In this document: positions 35,695 through 59,200 of the stretch, piece by piece
Position numbering within the stretch: the stretch's first letter is position 1
How the letters are laid out: each line of letters begins with the position of its first letter
Assembly (NCBI GenBank): GCA_037447655.1
Contig: JBBHKE010001659.1
Location: 62,001-126,000, forward strand
Length of the DNA stretch: 64,000 bases
Direction: 5' to 3'
Source of the DNA: Zygnema cylindricum
Taxonomy: Eukaryota > Streptophyta > Zygnematophyceae > Zygnematales > Zygnemataceae
Made by a program: the position numbers and the translations under genes
Notes under the pieces: generated by a model
Told to the model about the DNA's origin: nothing
What the model saw: only the letters and a program-made list of their open reading frames with translations
The model's database searches: none

Positions 35695-38068
35695 ATGGGA
35701 GTTGCAGGCAAAGCTTGCGGCTGCTGCAGCTGCCTCGGCTCCTGCCTTTGCTGTCTCGCCTCGCCTCTGCTCTGCTGCCTCTGCGGCTTCATTGTCATTC
35801 TTGTAGTGGCCGGAGGAGCCACTGTTCTGGGCCTCTACTTTGTGTTGCTTCCCAAGGTAAGACTTAACCCCCCTCATAAACGGTACGGAAATCGAGCTCA
35901 ATCTTAAGTGTTTATACAGGTTATCAAGTTGCTTTGGCAGGTTCTCAAGCTACTTTGAAGGTTATCGTGATGTTAAGATTTTTTAGTGTATTTTTTTTTT
36001 TTTTGCTTTTCAAGAGTGATTGGGTTTAGCTTAAGCGGTTCTAGGCTCTTTTTATTGCTGAATTATTTCCGGATCCTGGTTAAGGGAAAGAATACTGAAG
36101 GACTTGGATGTCCAGTTACTACACCGTGTATCACTTTTAGCGATAATTATTCTTGCCGCTTAAAAACTTTTCTCTTGCGATGGGTTGCGATGGAAAGGTA
36201 CAATTCTTACCTTTTAATCGGCGGTCTTCAAAGGAAATCGGACATGGGTCCAGAGAGAAAGTGAAGTGGCGAAAAAACGTTAACGCTAGTAGCAATACAG
36301 TGTACTAACTTCCGGGTGCTGAAGGGCAAGTGTCCTCTTTTTTTATTTAATACAAAGAGGAAGGGAGTAATTATAATATATCAGTATGTGGATTGCTGCA
36401 TTTAAGGTGTTTATGTTTTCTGGGTTGAACTCACTTGTAAATGTGTTTTCTTTTTCTTTTTCTGAATGCAGGCTCCCGGAGTACTTCTAGTCAATGAAGA
36501 AGTGACAATGTTCAATTCATCATTGACAACCGGTGTTCCTATTGTTGATGGAGTCTTCTCATTTACTTTTGAAGTATATAATCCTAATCGCGTGAAAGTG
36601 GATTTTGGTAACAGTACCACACAGGTGTATTATGGGGGTCTTGAGCTCGGCAGTGGAACTGTAAGTATACAAATCCATGTGAACTTACTAATAGTGGTCC
36701 ACGGATTTAATTGCTGATTTATGTTTCTGGTTCAGTCTCTATCTTGTGAACTTTTAGGCGCTGTGTTTTCTGGATCAAAATTTAGTTTTTTTTGTAAACT
36801 GGAAGCTTCTCTGTGCTTGTGTTTGAGTTTTGGAGTTGTTGTTTGGAGCTGCAGATTGCTCCTTTCTCTGAAGGTGGAAAATCCAATCAGAGTAAAACAG
36901 CTGATGTCTTATTCCAGACAACCATCCCCTCAGAAATACAGACAGCTTTCGTGGGTGATTATCAGTTGGGTACGGTCGCATTGAAGGTAAGCATCCCTGT
37001 CGTCATCCGGTTTTAAGATGTTTATGCTTTTAAACTTTGGGACTAGAAAGTAATGAGGCATGGTTCATGTCTCAGAGTTGACTTTATTGCGATTTTTTAT
37101 AACAACTTATAGAGGTTCTGCCATTGAAAGATGCTTTTGACAGAGGGAGTGACAGAGAGTGACAGAGTGAGAGGGGGAGGGATAGGAAGTGAGAGAGAGA
37201 GGGAGAGGAAGTGAGAGAGAGAGGGATAGGAAGTGAGAGAGGGATAGGAAGTGAGAGAGAGAGGGATAGGAAGTGAGAGAGGGAGGGATAGGAAGTGAGA
37301 GAGAGAGTGAGAGAGGGAGGGGGGAGGGAGGGAGAGGGGGAGGGAGGGAGGGAGGGAGGGAGAGGGAGGGGGGGAGGGAGGGAGGGAGGGAGGGAGGGAG
37401 GGAGGGAGGGAGGGAGGGAGAGGGAGAGGGATAGGAAGTGAGAGGGGGAGGGATAAGGAAGTGAGAGGGGGAGGGATAGGAAGTGAGAGGGGGAGGGATA
37501 GGAAGTGAGAGGGGGAGGGATAGGAAGTGTGAGGGGGAGGGATAGGAAGTGTGAGGGGGAGGGATAGGAGGGGGGGGGGGGGGGGGGGGGAGGGGGGAGG
37601 GGGGGGGGGGGGGGGGGGGGGGGGGAGGGAGGGGAAGTGGGAGGGGGAGGGATAGGAAGTGTGTGTGAGAGAGAGGGAGAGGGAGAGGGAGAGGGAGAGA
37701 TGGTGTTTGGTTGTGGCATATCGTAAGTTTGTTATTTTTCTATGGTCTCAATTGTGTTTCAGTATTTTTGAGATATTTTTTTTTAAGGTTTGTTAGTTTG
37801 TTAATTATGTCAGTATACTTTTGTTCTTTCTGATGGAGCAGGTAATTTACACCTTGTCTGGAAGAATACGAATATGGGGCATTACTTCTCCAAGAACCAA
37901 GGTAAGCGTCCCTTCAAAACATTTCAAACTTTGTTAGAGTAATACGGTATGCCTCTTTCAACACTGGAGAAAGAGGAGAATTTAGTTATTTCACTGTTTG
38001 ATGTGTTTTTCTTTTTCTTTCAGGATTGGTTGGTTTGCCAGGTCATGTGTCCTGCTTTGAAACCCTAA
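35695..38068 (+). CDS. LEA_2 / NDR1-HIN1-like membrane protein, five exons
   Basis: Exons 35695-35856, 36472-36660, 36855-36986, 37842-37901, 38024-38068 all join in phase 0 with GT-AG introns, giving 195 residues. The N-terminus is strikingly Cys-rich (residues 8-30: CGCCSC, CLCC, CCLC), followed by one membrane segment (about 31-52, GFIVILVVAGGATVLGLYFV). The rest is an LEA_2 (water stress and hypersensitive response) beta-sandwich: SFTFEVYNPNRVKVDFGNST, YYGGLELGSG, DYQLGTVALK, YTLSGRIRIWGI. This family sits at the plasma membrane and is linked to stress and defence in plants. The Cys cluster suggests acylation (inference). Intron 1 carries a MITE and intron 3 a 0.57-kb purine-rich satellite. 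A precise cellular role cannot be given. Confidence 0.87.
36120..36304. mobile_element. MITE, type B, in LEA_2 intron 1
   Basis: Ends TACACCGTGTATCACTTTTAG and GCTAGTAGCAATACAGTGTA. It has the internal landmark GGTTGCGATGGAAAGGTA, shared with copies at 42234-42474 and (inverted) 53498-53668. 185 bp. Confidence 0.75.
37138..37702. repeat. Purine-rich satellite (GGGA/GAGAG, GATAGGAAGT) in LEA_2 intron 3
   Basis: An uninterrupted G+A strand of more than 550 bp. It contains repeats of GGGATAGGAAGTGAGAGA, then (GGGA)n, then G homopolymers at 37570-37625. The plus strand is the transcribed-sense strand, so the intron RNA would be purine-only here. The long minus-strand open frame across it is an artefact of the repeat. 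Confidence 0.95.
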
Positions 38069-40174
38069 TTTCTGGTTGGTGTTCTGGTGAACATTCTGAT
38101 TCATTCACTTGTTTCTCAGTTGTTTTTTTTGTTCGAAATGTTTACTGATGTGTTTTTGATTGTTTTCTTGTATGGAATGTTTTACTTAATGTGTTTCTCA
38201 ATTGTCTTTTGTTATGGAATGTTTCAGGTGACGACTACTTGTAGTGTTTCATTGAGTGTTTTTACTCGACAACTTACGAAGGAAACTTGTAGTTCATCAA
38301 GGGAGTACACTAGATAATTTTTGGAAAAGAATCATTAGAATGTCGGAAAAAAATAATGACAGGTCTACAAACTTCTTACCAGTTATTTAATTTTAACTGA
38401 AATCTGCAATTATTCTTTCTTTATCAGATTTATGGTTCAATTCTTTAATTTTTTGGTATAATCTCGTTTCTCTCGTTGAAAAGAAAACAAAAAACGACGA
38501 TTGTAAATATAGAGTACAATTTCAGATTACATTTCTGGTTTCCAAACAGGTTCTGACAGGATTGCTTGTTATGTAATAGTCATTTTTTTGTTCCCATCTA
38601 TGTGGATACAATAAGGAAACCGTACTATTGTTTCGTTACTACAAATAATTGCTGGATTTTCTTCACTTTTTGATGACATACACCAGTTTTTTTGGTTTCT
38701 AGCGTCTTTTGTTTCTTTGTGCTTCTTTTGTCTTTAGCCGTATGGTCTAACTCTTCAGAATGATGCCAAAAGACTTTTATGATAGGATATCAAGAATGTA
38801 GACGCGCATAGATGATTTTATGTATGGTTGAGTGTAAATTTTCAAGTACTTCTATGTACCGGATAAGTTGACACCATTGACTGAATACAAATTTTGTTGA
38901 GGAGCAATTTCCATAATACAGTTGCCGTTGAAGTTGAAGTTAAAATATAGATCAGTTCTCCACCAATAAGCTACAGCAATACTAGTAATATGTGAGTGCA
39001 GGGTTGCGCTTTTCAATACAAAAGCGTGTCGCAATGGAGAGGTTTATGCAACACAAAACGCTACAGTATTGCAGTATTATACTTCAATTTGTTATTGACT
39101 GTACAATATTACGTTTTCCTTGTGCACCAATGGTGGTTCAATGCGACTTCTTATTTTTTAATCCTCGTTTCTTCAGCTCATATACTTTAAAACATTCAGT
39201 TTTTAATAAGTCCTTCACTATTTTTGCGCAAAAATGTTATGATCCTCACAACTACCGAATATTATTGTCCACCTGTAAGCCAAATCAGGCTCATTGCGCA
39301 GGAATAAAGAACCAAAAAAAACATGTTGACACTGAGAAGTAAGAGACAGTGTCAAAGCAGCTAAAGCTGCTCCATAGCCATGTAATCGCCTAAATCTCCA
39401 ATCTAAAAGCTCGTTTAACCGGCTGGAAAAACAACATAAAACGAAAGCCAGACAATATGGATGGACAATACCGGTTGACTATTTCACCTGCTGGGTGTCA
39501 AGCACTCAACCATAGCTTGAGCAACCAGTTAACTAACCACCCAGAAAACCACAACCTTAGCCTTATTAAGGTTATACTCGAAGTCAGAACCCAAATAGAA
39601 TGTTCAACTGCAATTAAGCCCTGATTCAGAACTGCAGAGCAAAAACCTATCAGCGGAAGTTGAAAATGCCAGCAAATTTTCTTTTCCTTTTTGGTATTGT
39701 ACACTCTAATAGTGACCTGCGCGACATCGCTCATCGCACAATAAATGCTTTACTTTAAAAGGTACGATGATGAAATCTGTGGAAGGCGTCATTCATGACA
39801 CATTCTGGGCATGGCATATCTCCATGATTGCAGGTAAAGGCAAATATTACAGATAGTCAATCAAGAACAGAATTTTCTGAAAGACTTGACAAGTGAAATT
39901 TACAAAATTTTACTACTTAGTTAAGAAGTACATGACTCCACTTGGATTGCCGACAAGAGGCACACTATACTGCCCATCACTATTAGTATCGGACATTTTT
40001 CAGGCACTACCCACTTTTCCGATTCTTAATTTTGATGTCTGAATCAAAAGATACCACTGTCATCTTTCAATCGCTTGCATCAAAAAGAGAATTTAATGGT
40101 AGAAAACAATGTTAAACGCATTAACCTGCCCAAAAAATGTTTAACACTAATAGCAATTAGAACTGCACAACATG
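38069..40174. other. Interval between convergent LEA_2 and KRR1 genes
   Basis: AT-rich sequence with LEA_2 3' UTR at its left. No conserved peptide or splice-consistent exon was found on either strand. Confidence 0.5.
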
Positions 40175-40345
40175 TATCAGTATTAGCGTCAGTGAAACTA
40201 TATCTAAGATTTACCCCTCTGAACCTAAAATATAATCAACGACCTTTTCTTAACTCTAATGCATTAAACAGGTCAAAACCAGTCACATCATTCAGAACTA
40301 ATAATAAAAAAAAAAAAACTCATTCGATAACACTATAAGAAACAC
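40175..40345. repeat. MITE fragment, type A, downstream of KRR1
   Basis: Shares interior words with the copy at 42001-42225 (GTGAAACTATAT, TTACCCCTCTGAACC, AACAGGTCAAAACCAG). It lacks one clean end. The right edge reads ACAAACAGTGTGG. Confidence 0.5.
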
Positions 40346-40454
40346 AACAAACAGTGTGGATCAAGTTTTTCTCCAAATGAACAGAAATCTTAATTCAAAT
40401 ACTGTCAAGATTACAAGTAAAATCTTCAAAACTCTTTATTTTTCTCTCCTTTTC

Positions 40455-40460
40455 TTTATT
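40455..40460 (-). terminator. Candidate polyadenylation signal for KRR1
   Basis: AATAAA on the minus strand, about 70 bases beyond the KRR1 stop codon. Confidence 0.5.
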
Positions 40461-40530
40461 ACTAATTTTTGTGTCTCTCTTTCCTTAACACAATTTGTGT
40501 TTTACATTGTACAACAAAACTTAAGGTTTT

Positions 40531-51085
<10,555 letters not shown>

Positions 51086-51676
51086 GACTTGTTAGCTGCA
51101 AGGGTTCAGGTAAATCAGAGTTTCGAGAGAGAGAATCGAGATAGGCGCAAGGGTTTAAGGAGACGAGGAAGGGATGACAAAAATTGTGCGAAGCTTTTGG
51201 AGGAGCTGAGGAGGAATAGACACTCTGAAGGGAAAAGCATCAACAAGAAAAACTGAAAAAGCAATGAAAGCATACGATAAGATAATAAAGAAAAGTACTG
51301 TACTTTATAGAAAAAAGAGGACGAAAAGTTCTAAAAAGTACGAGAGTTTACGATGACGTCGTAACAAAGCGATGACGCTTGGTAAATTTGAACTGTTTGA
51401 GCATCACCTGTTCCAACGTCCGTTCAATCTGGAAGCAAATGTGCGCTTGCAATGTGAAATGAGTAAATGACTAAATGTATCACAAATAGTGAAGTATTTT
51501 CAATCGGAGCTTTTGAACCGTTGGATGTTTCGGAACTTTCAGTTTTTTGTTTTCCGTCACATTGCATCCTGCAGAGACCGTATTGGCCCACATTAGTTCA
51601 AGGCGAACAAAGTTATTTCAAGGCCAAATGTTTTTTTCTGACAGAATATAGAGCAACTCTATGTGAAAGCTTGATA
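51086..51676. other. KRR1 upstream region
   Basis: Contains the presumed KRR1 promoter and 5' UTR on the minus strand. No further gene is visible, and no core promoter motif could be assigned with confidence. Confidence 0.45.
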
Positions 51677-51800
51677 AGTTATCGCCGATATGGAATTTGT
51701 TGGTCCCAGACCGATATATCGGAAGCTCTGACCGTTCGATAACCGATAACTATCGGTATCGGTGTTATCGCGATAAGTTTTTTACCGATACACAACACTA
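51677..51800. mobile_element. Terminal fragment of the hAT-like family
   Basis: Reverse complement of the left end of the element at 18547 (matching 18547-18666). Shared blocks are CCGATATGGAATTTGTTGGT, GACCGATATATCGGAA and GTATCGGTGTTATCGCGATA, ending ACACAACACTA at 51800. The other end was not found, so the duplication cannot be tested. Confidence 0.78.
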
Positions 51801-52223
51801 CTTATTAGACTATAGAAATTATTAGTATCAATAATAAATTTGTGTCATTGATGCTAATTTGTGTATTAATACCATCGTCAAAAAAATGTTTAATTGTAAT
51901 TTCTCCTTAACGCTGATTTAGGTGTACTGGATCCGCCGTCATGACATACACGTTAAAATAGGTAGAAGTACAAAATCTGACAATCCGTACCACGTCTCGT
52001 CCTTCCATTGCATTGAATCCACAATTATAATTTAGGTTTGCGGATGAACAATCATTACGCCGTTCATACTTATACACTAAAATAGGTACGAGGTTATTCT
52101 AAGCGCAGTTTTTTATGTATCCGACATAAGTAAACAACAATTTACCTACAATTATCGGTAACGAAGTACAATGATGTACGAACAAGCACCTTCCGTACAC
52201 CACACTATTCAATATATATGTAT

Positions 52224-52366
52224 GGTGACACCATTGACGCTAATTCCCAAGAACCGTAATTAACGTCACGGATAAATTAGAATAAGTCACTGTATTTCGG
52301 GTATCAATGTCAAAATTTTGGGGCGCCGATATAGAGTACATAAGTCTAATAACGATTCGCGGTGTA
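52224..52366. repeat. MITE fragment with clean right end
   Basis: Right end GTCTAATAACGATTCGCGGT then GTA at 52366. The left end is weak. Next to it is a short (CTGTA)n run at about 52370-52396, then another left end (TACACCGGGAATCGTTATTA) starting an element of about 166 bp to 52560. Confidence 0.55.
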
Positions 52367-52671
52367 CTATACTGTTCTGTACTGTACTGTACTGTACACC
52401 GGGAATCGTTATTAGTGTCAAAGTCACTAATTTGGGTTCTTAAAATTTTGATTTTTTTTTTCAAATAGGATACATGATTTTAATTTTTCCTTGACGTTAA
52501 TTAATGTACCGTACAAAATAAAGTAAAGCCCGAAAATAAAAATATAAATAGTGTGGTGTACGGTCGATGTCAGACCGTACATAACTGTACCATTTCAAGT
52601 GGAAATTTACAAAAAAGAATTAAATCAGACGCGCACGCATAGGAACGTGCGTTACAAAAAACAGGATTAGT

Positions 52672-52929
52672 CTGACACGTAAATTAGTATTGCATGTACG
52701 GATATTTTAAATTCGCGACGGCGTACGATTTCTAATAATTTGTACGAATACATATATTAGTGTATATAATCACACGGCGAATATTCCATTTTTGCTGTTC
52801 CCAAATTTGCATAAACGCCGAAATTAGAATACACCTTTTTCTTGAAAAATTTAAATTTTTTAATTAGCATCAATTACGGTAAATTTTCTTCAACACTATT
52901 TAAACTTTGACACTAATAACGTTTCGCGG
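52672..52929 (+). repeat. Dispersed repeat, copy 2
   Basis: Counterpart of 17620-17876. Shared blocks include TATTAGTGTATATAATC, GTTCCCAAATTTGC, TTAATTAGCATCAAT and TCTTCAACACTATTTAA, ending ACTAATAACGTTTCGCGGTG. Confidence 0.75.
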
Positions 52930-52936
52930 TGCACTG

Positions 52937-53157
52937 TACACCGCCAATTGCTATTAGCGTATTGAAGGCTAATTCGGTCCCGCTTTTTTTTTGTCAAATT
53001 CTCGAATAGAATTATCCATACTATTTAAAAAAAACCCTAATTCCTAATTAGAGTAATCGATTTCTTTGAAAATTTCCATATTCCCAATTAGCGTTAATAA
53101 CGGTAATTATTCCTATCCGCTAAAGAAACCTGTACGCTAATAGCGATTGGCGGTGTA
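52937..53157. mobile_element. Best-preserved MITE of the family (221 bp)
   Basis: Left end TACACCGCCAATTGCTATTA (plus GCGT), right end the reverse complement with a single mismatch over 24 bp. Both ends carry the TA. It lies upstream of the Agenet gene. The interior is AT-rich and non-coding. Confidence 0.85.
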
Positions 53158-53200
53158 CTGTACCGACCTGAGGGCCCAAGTAAAATTTGGTGGAGACCAG

Positions 53201-56200
53201 GACTGAAATTCATCCTCAAGATTTGAGCTCCGTGGCAGTGTCATCTGTAATCCAATATTCTGATGTGTACGGTGGCTCTGAGAGCATTCCTGCTGAAGTC
53301 TCCACTTTTGCGGTAGGAAGCGTTCAATCGGAAAAAGAAAAAAATATACTTTTTTGAAACAAACTTGCAGGTAATTTCATAGGAGACAAGTCGAGGTAAA
53401 TCAGTTTTTTTTTTTTTTTTTGGTGAATAAGGAGTACCGAAGGAGATGAAATATATTTTCAAAACTTTATACTGTTCAGTTGTCCTTCTTGTTAAAGTAC
53501 ACCGTGTTTAGCTTTAATGTTTTTTTTTGCCACTTTGTTCATGATTTTCATTTGATTACCACCAATCCGATATTTAGAATGTTTCCTTTCCATCGCAACC
53601 TTGCGCACTGTGAAAAATGAATGTAAAGGCCGAAAAGTACATCAACTCTAATAGCGATTCACGGTGTACTTAAAATTGAAAAGGTCCGAACTTGGAAATT
53701 GAAGTCAAATGGTAAAATCAGAACTGATTGTTGAAAGTAAGGGCGGAAAGCTAAGAGTTGAAATGTTGAAAGTATGCGTTTGCTGTTAAGTCAACATCAT
53801 GTTCTATTTCTGTTCCCCCCTGGACGCATGTTTTCTTATTTATTTGCCACAAATATTTGTTGTTTTGACTCAGTTTACATATGATGTCTTTGAGACGGTT
53901 TGATTCTTATGTGTCACACGTTTACGTGCTTTCAAGTCTTTTGGAGATTGTATGATAGTTATGAGCTATCTATGTTTCATTTTTTGTTATTTCTTTTTTG
54001 GCTGCTACTTCCGCTCTATGGTTTTGTGGATCCTGTTTTTGTTTGATTACTTCCTATTTCGATGTATGAGAAAAAGATCAAAGAGGATATAATTTTGGAA
54101 AAGTTTATCTTGTGTATTTAGTTAGCTTGCAACGGAGTGAATTGTTAGCTGATTTTTGTATTATCCGCAGCTTGTTTTGGTTTTATGTGAGGCTGATGGG
54201 TAATTTTTATGGATAAATGATATGTAAATGTTTGCACTTTTTTTTCGATTTTGTCTGGTTCTTGGCACAATACTGCAAAAGTTTTGCACGTTTCTGCCAC
54301 AGCCAATCGATTGAACGTGATAAATCCTAGTGAGGTAAAATGATGTTTTCTTTTGTATTTTGCTAAAAGCGTAGAGCTGGGATTGTTGGATGCTACCTTC
54401 TTGACACTTCCTTTTATTTGTCATTGCAGATATATAATTTGAAACAGTGCGAGTTAAATAGCATGCCCACAGGACAAACAGACAGCGACAAAGGAATCGA
54501 GTCGAGAAACTTGGCTGAGGGGTCAGGCTTATCAGGAGCAAAAATCAGAAGATAAGGAACCCACCGATAGAATGGATAGAACGAGCCTGCTTTCTGGGCA
54601 AATGACTCTGGTCGAAGAAGTTGAGGAGACACCAGTTTCCTTTACTGTTGATGGACAAAATATCTCCGTGGTTGCTGAAGAGATTAAAATGGATGTAAAT
54701 ATCTTATCACCGTCAGCAATTGTAAATACTTCTTTGACTGAGCTTGCTGCAAGTACAGCCGCAAACACCACAGAAGTTCTCACCACAGAAGTTCTCATAA
54801 CCGAGGAAGTAAGAGTTTCTGATAACGTAACCAATGCTGTGGCATTAGCCTTGGAGCCAGTAGACCGACCGGGAGAAGCTGCAGCAGGTCAAGTAGTGGT
54901 GGATGAGGAAAAGCAAATTACCTCTGTAATAGATGTTGCCGAAACTAATAATGATGGAGCTCTATCACTGCCAAAGTCAGTGGCTGTCGGTGATCAGTTA
55001 GATAGTTTGGGCTCTGAAAGATCATCAACTGACTTGGAGACATTTAAAATTGAACATAAATTAGCGCCAGGAGATGAAGTGGAGGTAACATCAAAGCTCC
55101 TATGCAATGTCATTTTTTTTTTATTTTTTTTTTAAACCGGTGTGCTCCTTTCTGAATACACCTGCTACTGTTGTTTCAACCGAATGGATTTTTACAGCTA
55201 CTATAAGTAAGAGCTTGTCAAACAAAACATTCTTAGAGAGATGGCATTAGTTTTCAATCATTCTAGTTGATAAATTGGATGTTTCTAATTTCATGTTGCA
55301 GGCTTGTTCAATGGAAGAAGGACTTCGAGGAGCCTGGTTTTCGGGTAGAATTAAAGAAATTTCAGGTGTCCATGCTCTAATTCAGTTTCACGAACTTTTG
55401 GAGGATGATGGTAAGTCGTAATGTCCGTTCAAAAAGATGTCACTTGTCTAAGTTACATGTACAAGGATTTTTGGTGGAGTCATGGTGAAGGAGCCTTCAA
55501 CAAGAGAAGTGCTTGGCTGAGGTGATGCATCAATAAATCGAGGAAGTTCATGCCGTTGCATCTGTTGAAGCTTGGGTCTTTTTTTAGATTAATTGGCATT
55601 GAATGTGTCGGTAACTTTCTCCATCTTGTTTGCCCTTGTAAAATTGCCTCCATCTGTGATGTCCCTTTGCGTCTTTAGCTTTGTCGTACAAGGCAAAAAA
55701 CTCACAAAGATTATGACATCTAGTCGAGATGTGCAAAATGTTGCAGAAGTTACAAAGTTGGAGGAATGGTACCCTATAGGACCTCCATGGGTTATCTCAC
55801 TTTTGGAAAACGGAAAACCTGCGCATGAAAAAGACATTCAAGTAGTTGGGGGTTTGAAGGCACTTACTAGACAGCTGCGTCCTATTTCGACTGTGACGCC
55901 GTTTGGAACGGGTAAGAAACGAAAGGCTCGAGATGAAGACCCTGTGAAGCCTTCGGCTGGTGATCAAATTGAAGTTCACAGCGATGAAGCGTAAGACATC
56001 ACTTTTATCCACTATGGGACCATTAACGTCATTTTGCAAGGATTTGGGAATGCTAGTTGTGGGTAGTTCGGCATGTGAACTGTTTTTTTCTGTTTGTTTT
56101 TCTTTTGTGAACCACAATCATCCGTTAGGGACTTCTTTAGCATCCATCACAATTGTTACACCCACTTCGTATATATGCCCATCAGATCAATTGAAGCAGT

Positions 56201-59200
56201 TTTTGCAAACACAAATGGTCCAAAGCATTTCTTGGTGATGCTTTTTGTATTGTGTTAAGAGTAAATTGATGCTATTTTATGTATTTTCTCTTGTTGCACT
56301 TGGCTTTGCAGTTTTGAAGTAGAACTCAGATGGATGATCAAAGCTGAAACCAGTGTATTTTACGTGTTTGCTATCTTAATCTTTTCTTGGTTCATAAAAA
56401 GTAGAAGGCGATGTCCAACAACTATACGCATTGCAAAGCTACGCACAAAACCCAACTTAACAAGAAGAGTGCTTGTAGGGTCTTCTTTGTATGAAATTTT
56501 CAGTGCATTCGAGATGCTGAGCTCAAAGTGGATGGCTTTGTGAAGTTGGTTTATTGAAGTTTATCCTCTTTGTGCACCAGCCAAGCTTTTTTGTGGATGC
56601 ATAAGCTCAGAACTTGTGATTCTTAGTTTGTCCTCCTAATTTATTTGATGTACTTGAGCAATCAGGTGGTGGGCAGCTGTTGTTATTGGCGTTAAAGGCA
56701 GGACAATCAACGTCCATTATCCTGGTATGTTAAAATGGACAAAATAATATTAACCTTTTCATTGTTTCCAAGGTTTGAGGTGTTTGGGAAGTTTTTGATT
56801 ATATTGCATGGCATATGGGTGCTTGTTTTTGAATGAATTAGTTGATAGACCTGGTTAGCAGAGCCTATTGCTGTTTGAAGCTTTGGATGGTAAATGTTTG
56901 TCCAAATGCGCTTGTCATCCCAGTTTTGTCATTTGTCGTGGAAAGGAGCTATTACAAGGAATGACTTTTGGATGCTCTCTATTTTTCTGGGTTTAACTAT
57001 TGGAAGCTTCAATTAGGATGCTGCACTTTTTTGATTAGTCTGCAATTTCTTTGTCAAATTAGCATGTATGGCATGTGAAGCACTGTGAAATGGTGGCGTG
57101 CACGTAGGTGCATTTGTTTCGATTCGACCAGTTCTTTTCCCATCATCTGAGTCTTCTTTGGACCTGTTGCGTTTACCTCGAAGAGAAATGTACATAGTAA
57201 GCTTTAGCAGAGTTAGCGCTTTTGGTATGGCAACTTTGCAGCTAGTGGCTTGTACATCAAATGAAGGTGAAGTTAGCCTCGAGAAGTAACTGACGTAAGT
57301 TGCTAATCTGTAATGTTTTGGTACGAGGTCGAAGATCCAGTCTCTAAACATAAGTGTAAGATTTTGGGTTGTTAATGCAAGGCGAGTACCACAACAGTAT
57401 GACGATGCTGCCTGAAGTTTAGCAGCTGTTTTTGGATTTTGTGGTAACTTTGGGAGTTGTCGTTCGGTATTTTGGGAGTTTGCAGGGCCTGTAGCTCTGG
57501 TCTACAAATGTCTTATCCTAGTCCTTTCTTACAGAATCATGTGGATATATTAAGCATGATTCTTGCTGCTTGGTTTGTGCCCTATTTTTGAATCACATTT
57601 TGTGAGAATTTTGTACTTCTGGCAGAAGAAAATGTATATGACATCGCAAAGCTGACAGCTGCACGGCCAGGCCTGGTGTTTGAAAATGGCTTTTGGGTCA
57701 TCAACAAGCAAAAGATAACCTTAGATATAGTGAGTTACCCCACCCAAGTTTCTTTCTGTATTTGTTCAAGAAAATTGTTCCATCACTTGTTAGAAGATAA
57801 AACTTGCTTTAGGTTTTGTTTGTTGGTTATGCTTTTCAAAACAAAGCACTTGCTTGGAATGGAATAAGCACTATTTTACCAGAAAATATTTGTAAGGTGC
57901 AATTTTCCATGTGCTGAATCCTTCAAAGATATCCCTTTCTTGTACAATTTACAGCTTTTCAAGCATTTTTAATTGTTGTGTGATATGTAATGGCATGTGC
58001 TGCTCTTACTACTTGCTTTCGCACAAACTTAACAAATATGTTTTATTCACCTTGAAAATTCATTATATTGAGTTCAATGGTGGTGTGCGGTCAAGTTTGA
58101 CCGAAAAGGTGTATGCGAATAAGCCTCATTTTTACTATCTCTTCTCACAAGAGCAAACAGCATCTGGAAATTTGAACCCTTGAGCCTAATTCTATAATCC
58201 TTCCCTTTTTTGGAGTCACAGCTGAAGCCTTCAGACGAGGAGCCGAGTAAAAAGCGTCAAAAGGTTGTCAAACCAAATCGTTCAAAAACAGTGAAAGAAA
58301 CAGCAAAGAAGACTACAATTAAGAAACCAGCAAAAAATCCAGCGGCAGGGAAACCTGTGGTTGCTGGGTCCAAGAAAGGAGGCAAGGGAACTATCAAAAG
58401 TGCATCACCAAAAGTATCAGAGAGTTTGAAGAACAAGAAAAATGCAAAATCTGAAGGAAGGCGGGCCAATCGAATGGGATCCTTGGAGAAAATTACGAAG
58501 AACGGGGCTCCAATTACAGAAAATAAACAGGTATCTGGAAAAGTAACAAAGTCACCAAAGAATGAACAAGCGAAGGTTGTTCGCGCCAAACCGGCTTCCA
58601 AAGGTGCTCAGACAGGCTCTGCAAGATCTACAACACCAGTTTCAAAAGCTCAGACCAAAAAGAAGACTCGAAGTACAAAGTCCTCTGCACCCATTTCTTC
58701 ACCAACACCTGCGGTTGCTCAAAAGGCTTCTCGTGCCAAACCAGTTTCTTCTGAAAAGCCTAAAGTATCACGTAAAAGAGGTCCCACTAGTGTATCCAAC
58801 ACTCAAGGTGAAACCCACTCAAACAAAAATGCTGTGCCTCCGTCTAAACCAATCAACTCTCCTACGAAACCCGTCAACGAGTCCAATCCACAAGCTACCA
58901 AAGGGAAAAGGGGAGGGAAGTTGCCTGTTCCAGAGAAGATTGTGAGGACACCAGGAAGTGCACGTAGTACTCGTAGCAAGGGTCCAGCTCCAGATCTAGC
59001 AGAGGCCGTTCAACTGGCATTAGCAGAAACTAGTTCTCCAGAAGAAGAAACTTCTGTAGAGATAATGGAGCCAGCGACCAAGAAGGCGCCATCTAATGGT
59101 AGAAAGGGTGGAAAAGGTAAGTCTTCTTCGACCGCGTTGACTAAAGGTGCAAGGAAGTCTGTCGAGTCACCTGTTAATATTTCTCCACCTAATCATGATA

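Noticed and set aside
37084-37719. Minus-strand 211-residue Pro/Ser-rich open frame
   Set aside because: It is the complement of the purine satellite in the LEA_2 intron; simple repeats keep all frames open.
39498-39734. 78-residue minus-strand frame between LEA_2 and KRR1
   Set aside because: No conserved motif and no supporting splice or polyadenylation context.
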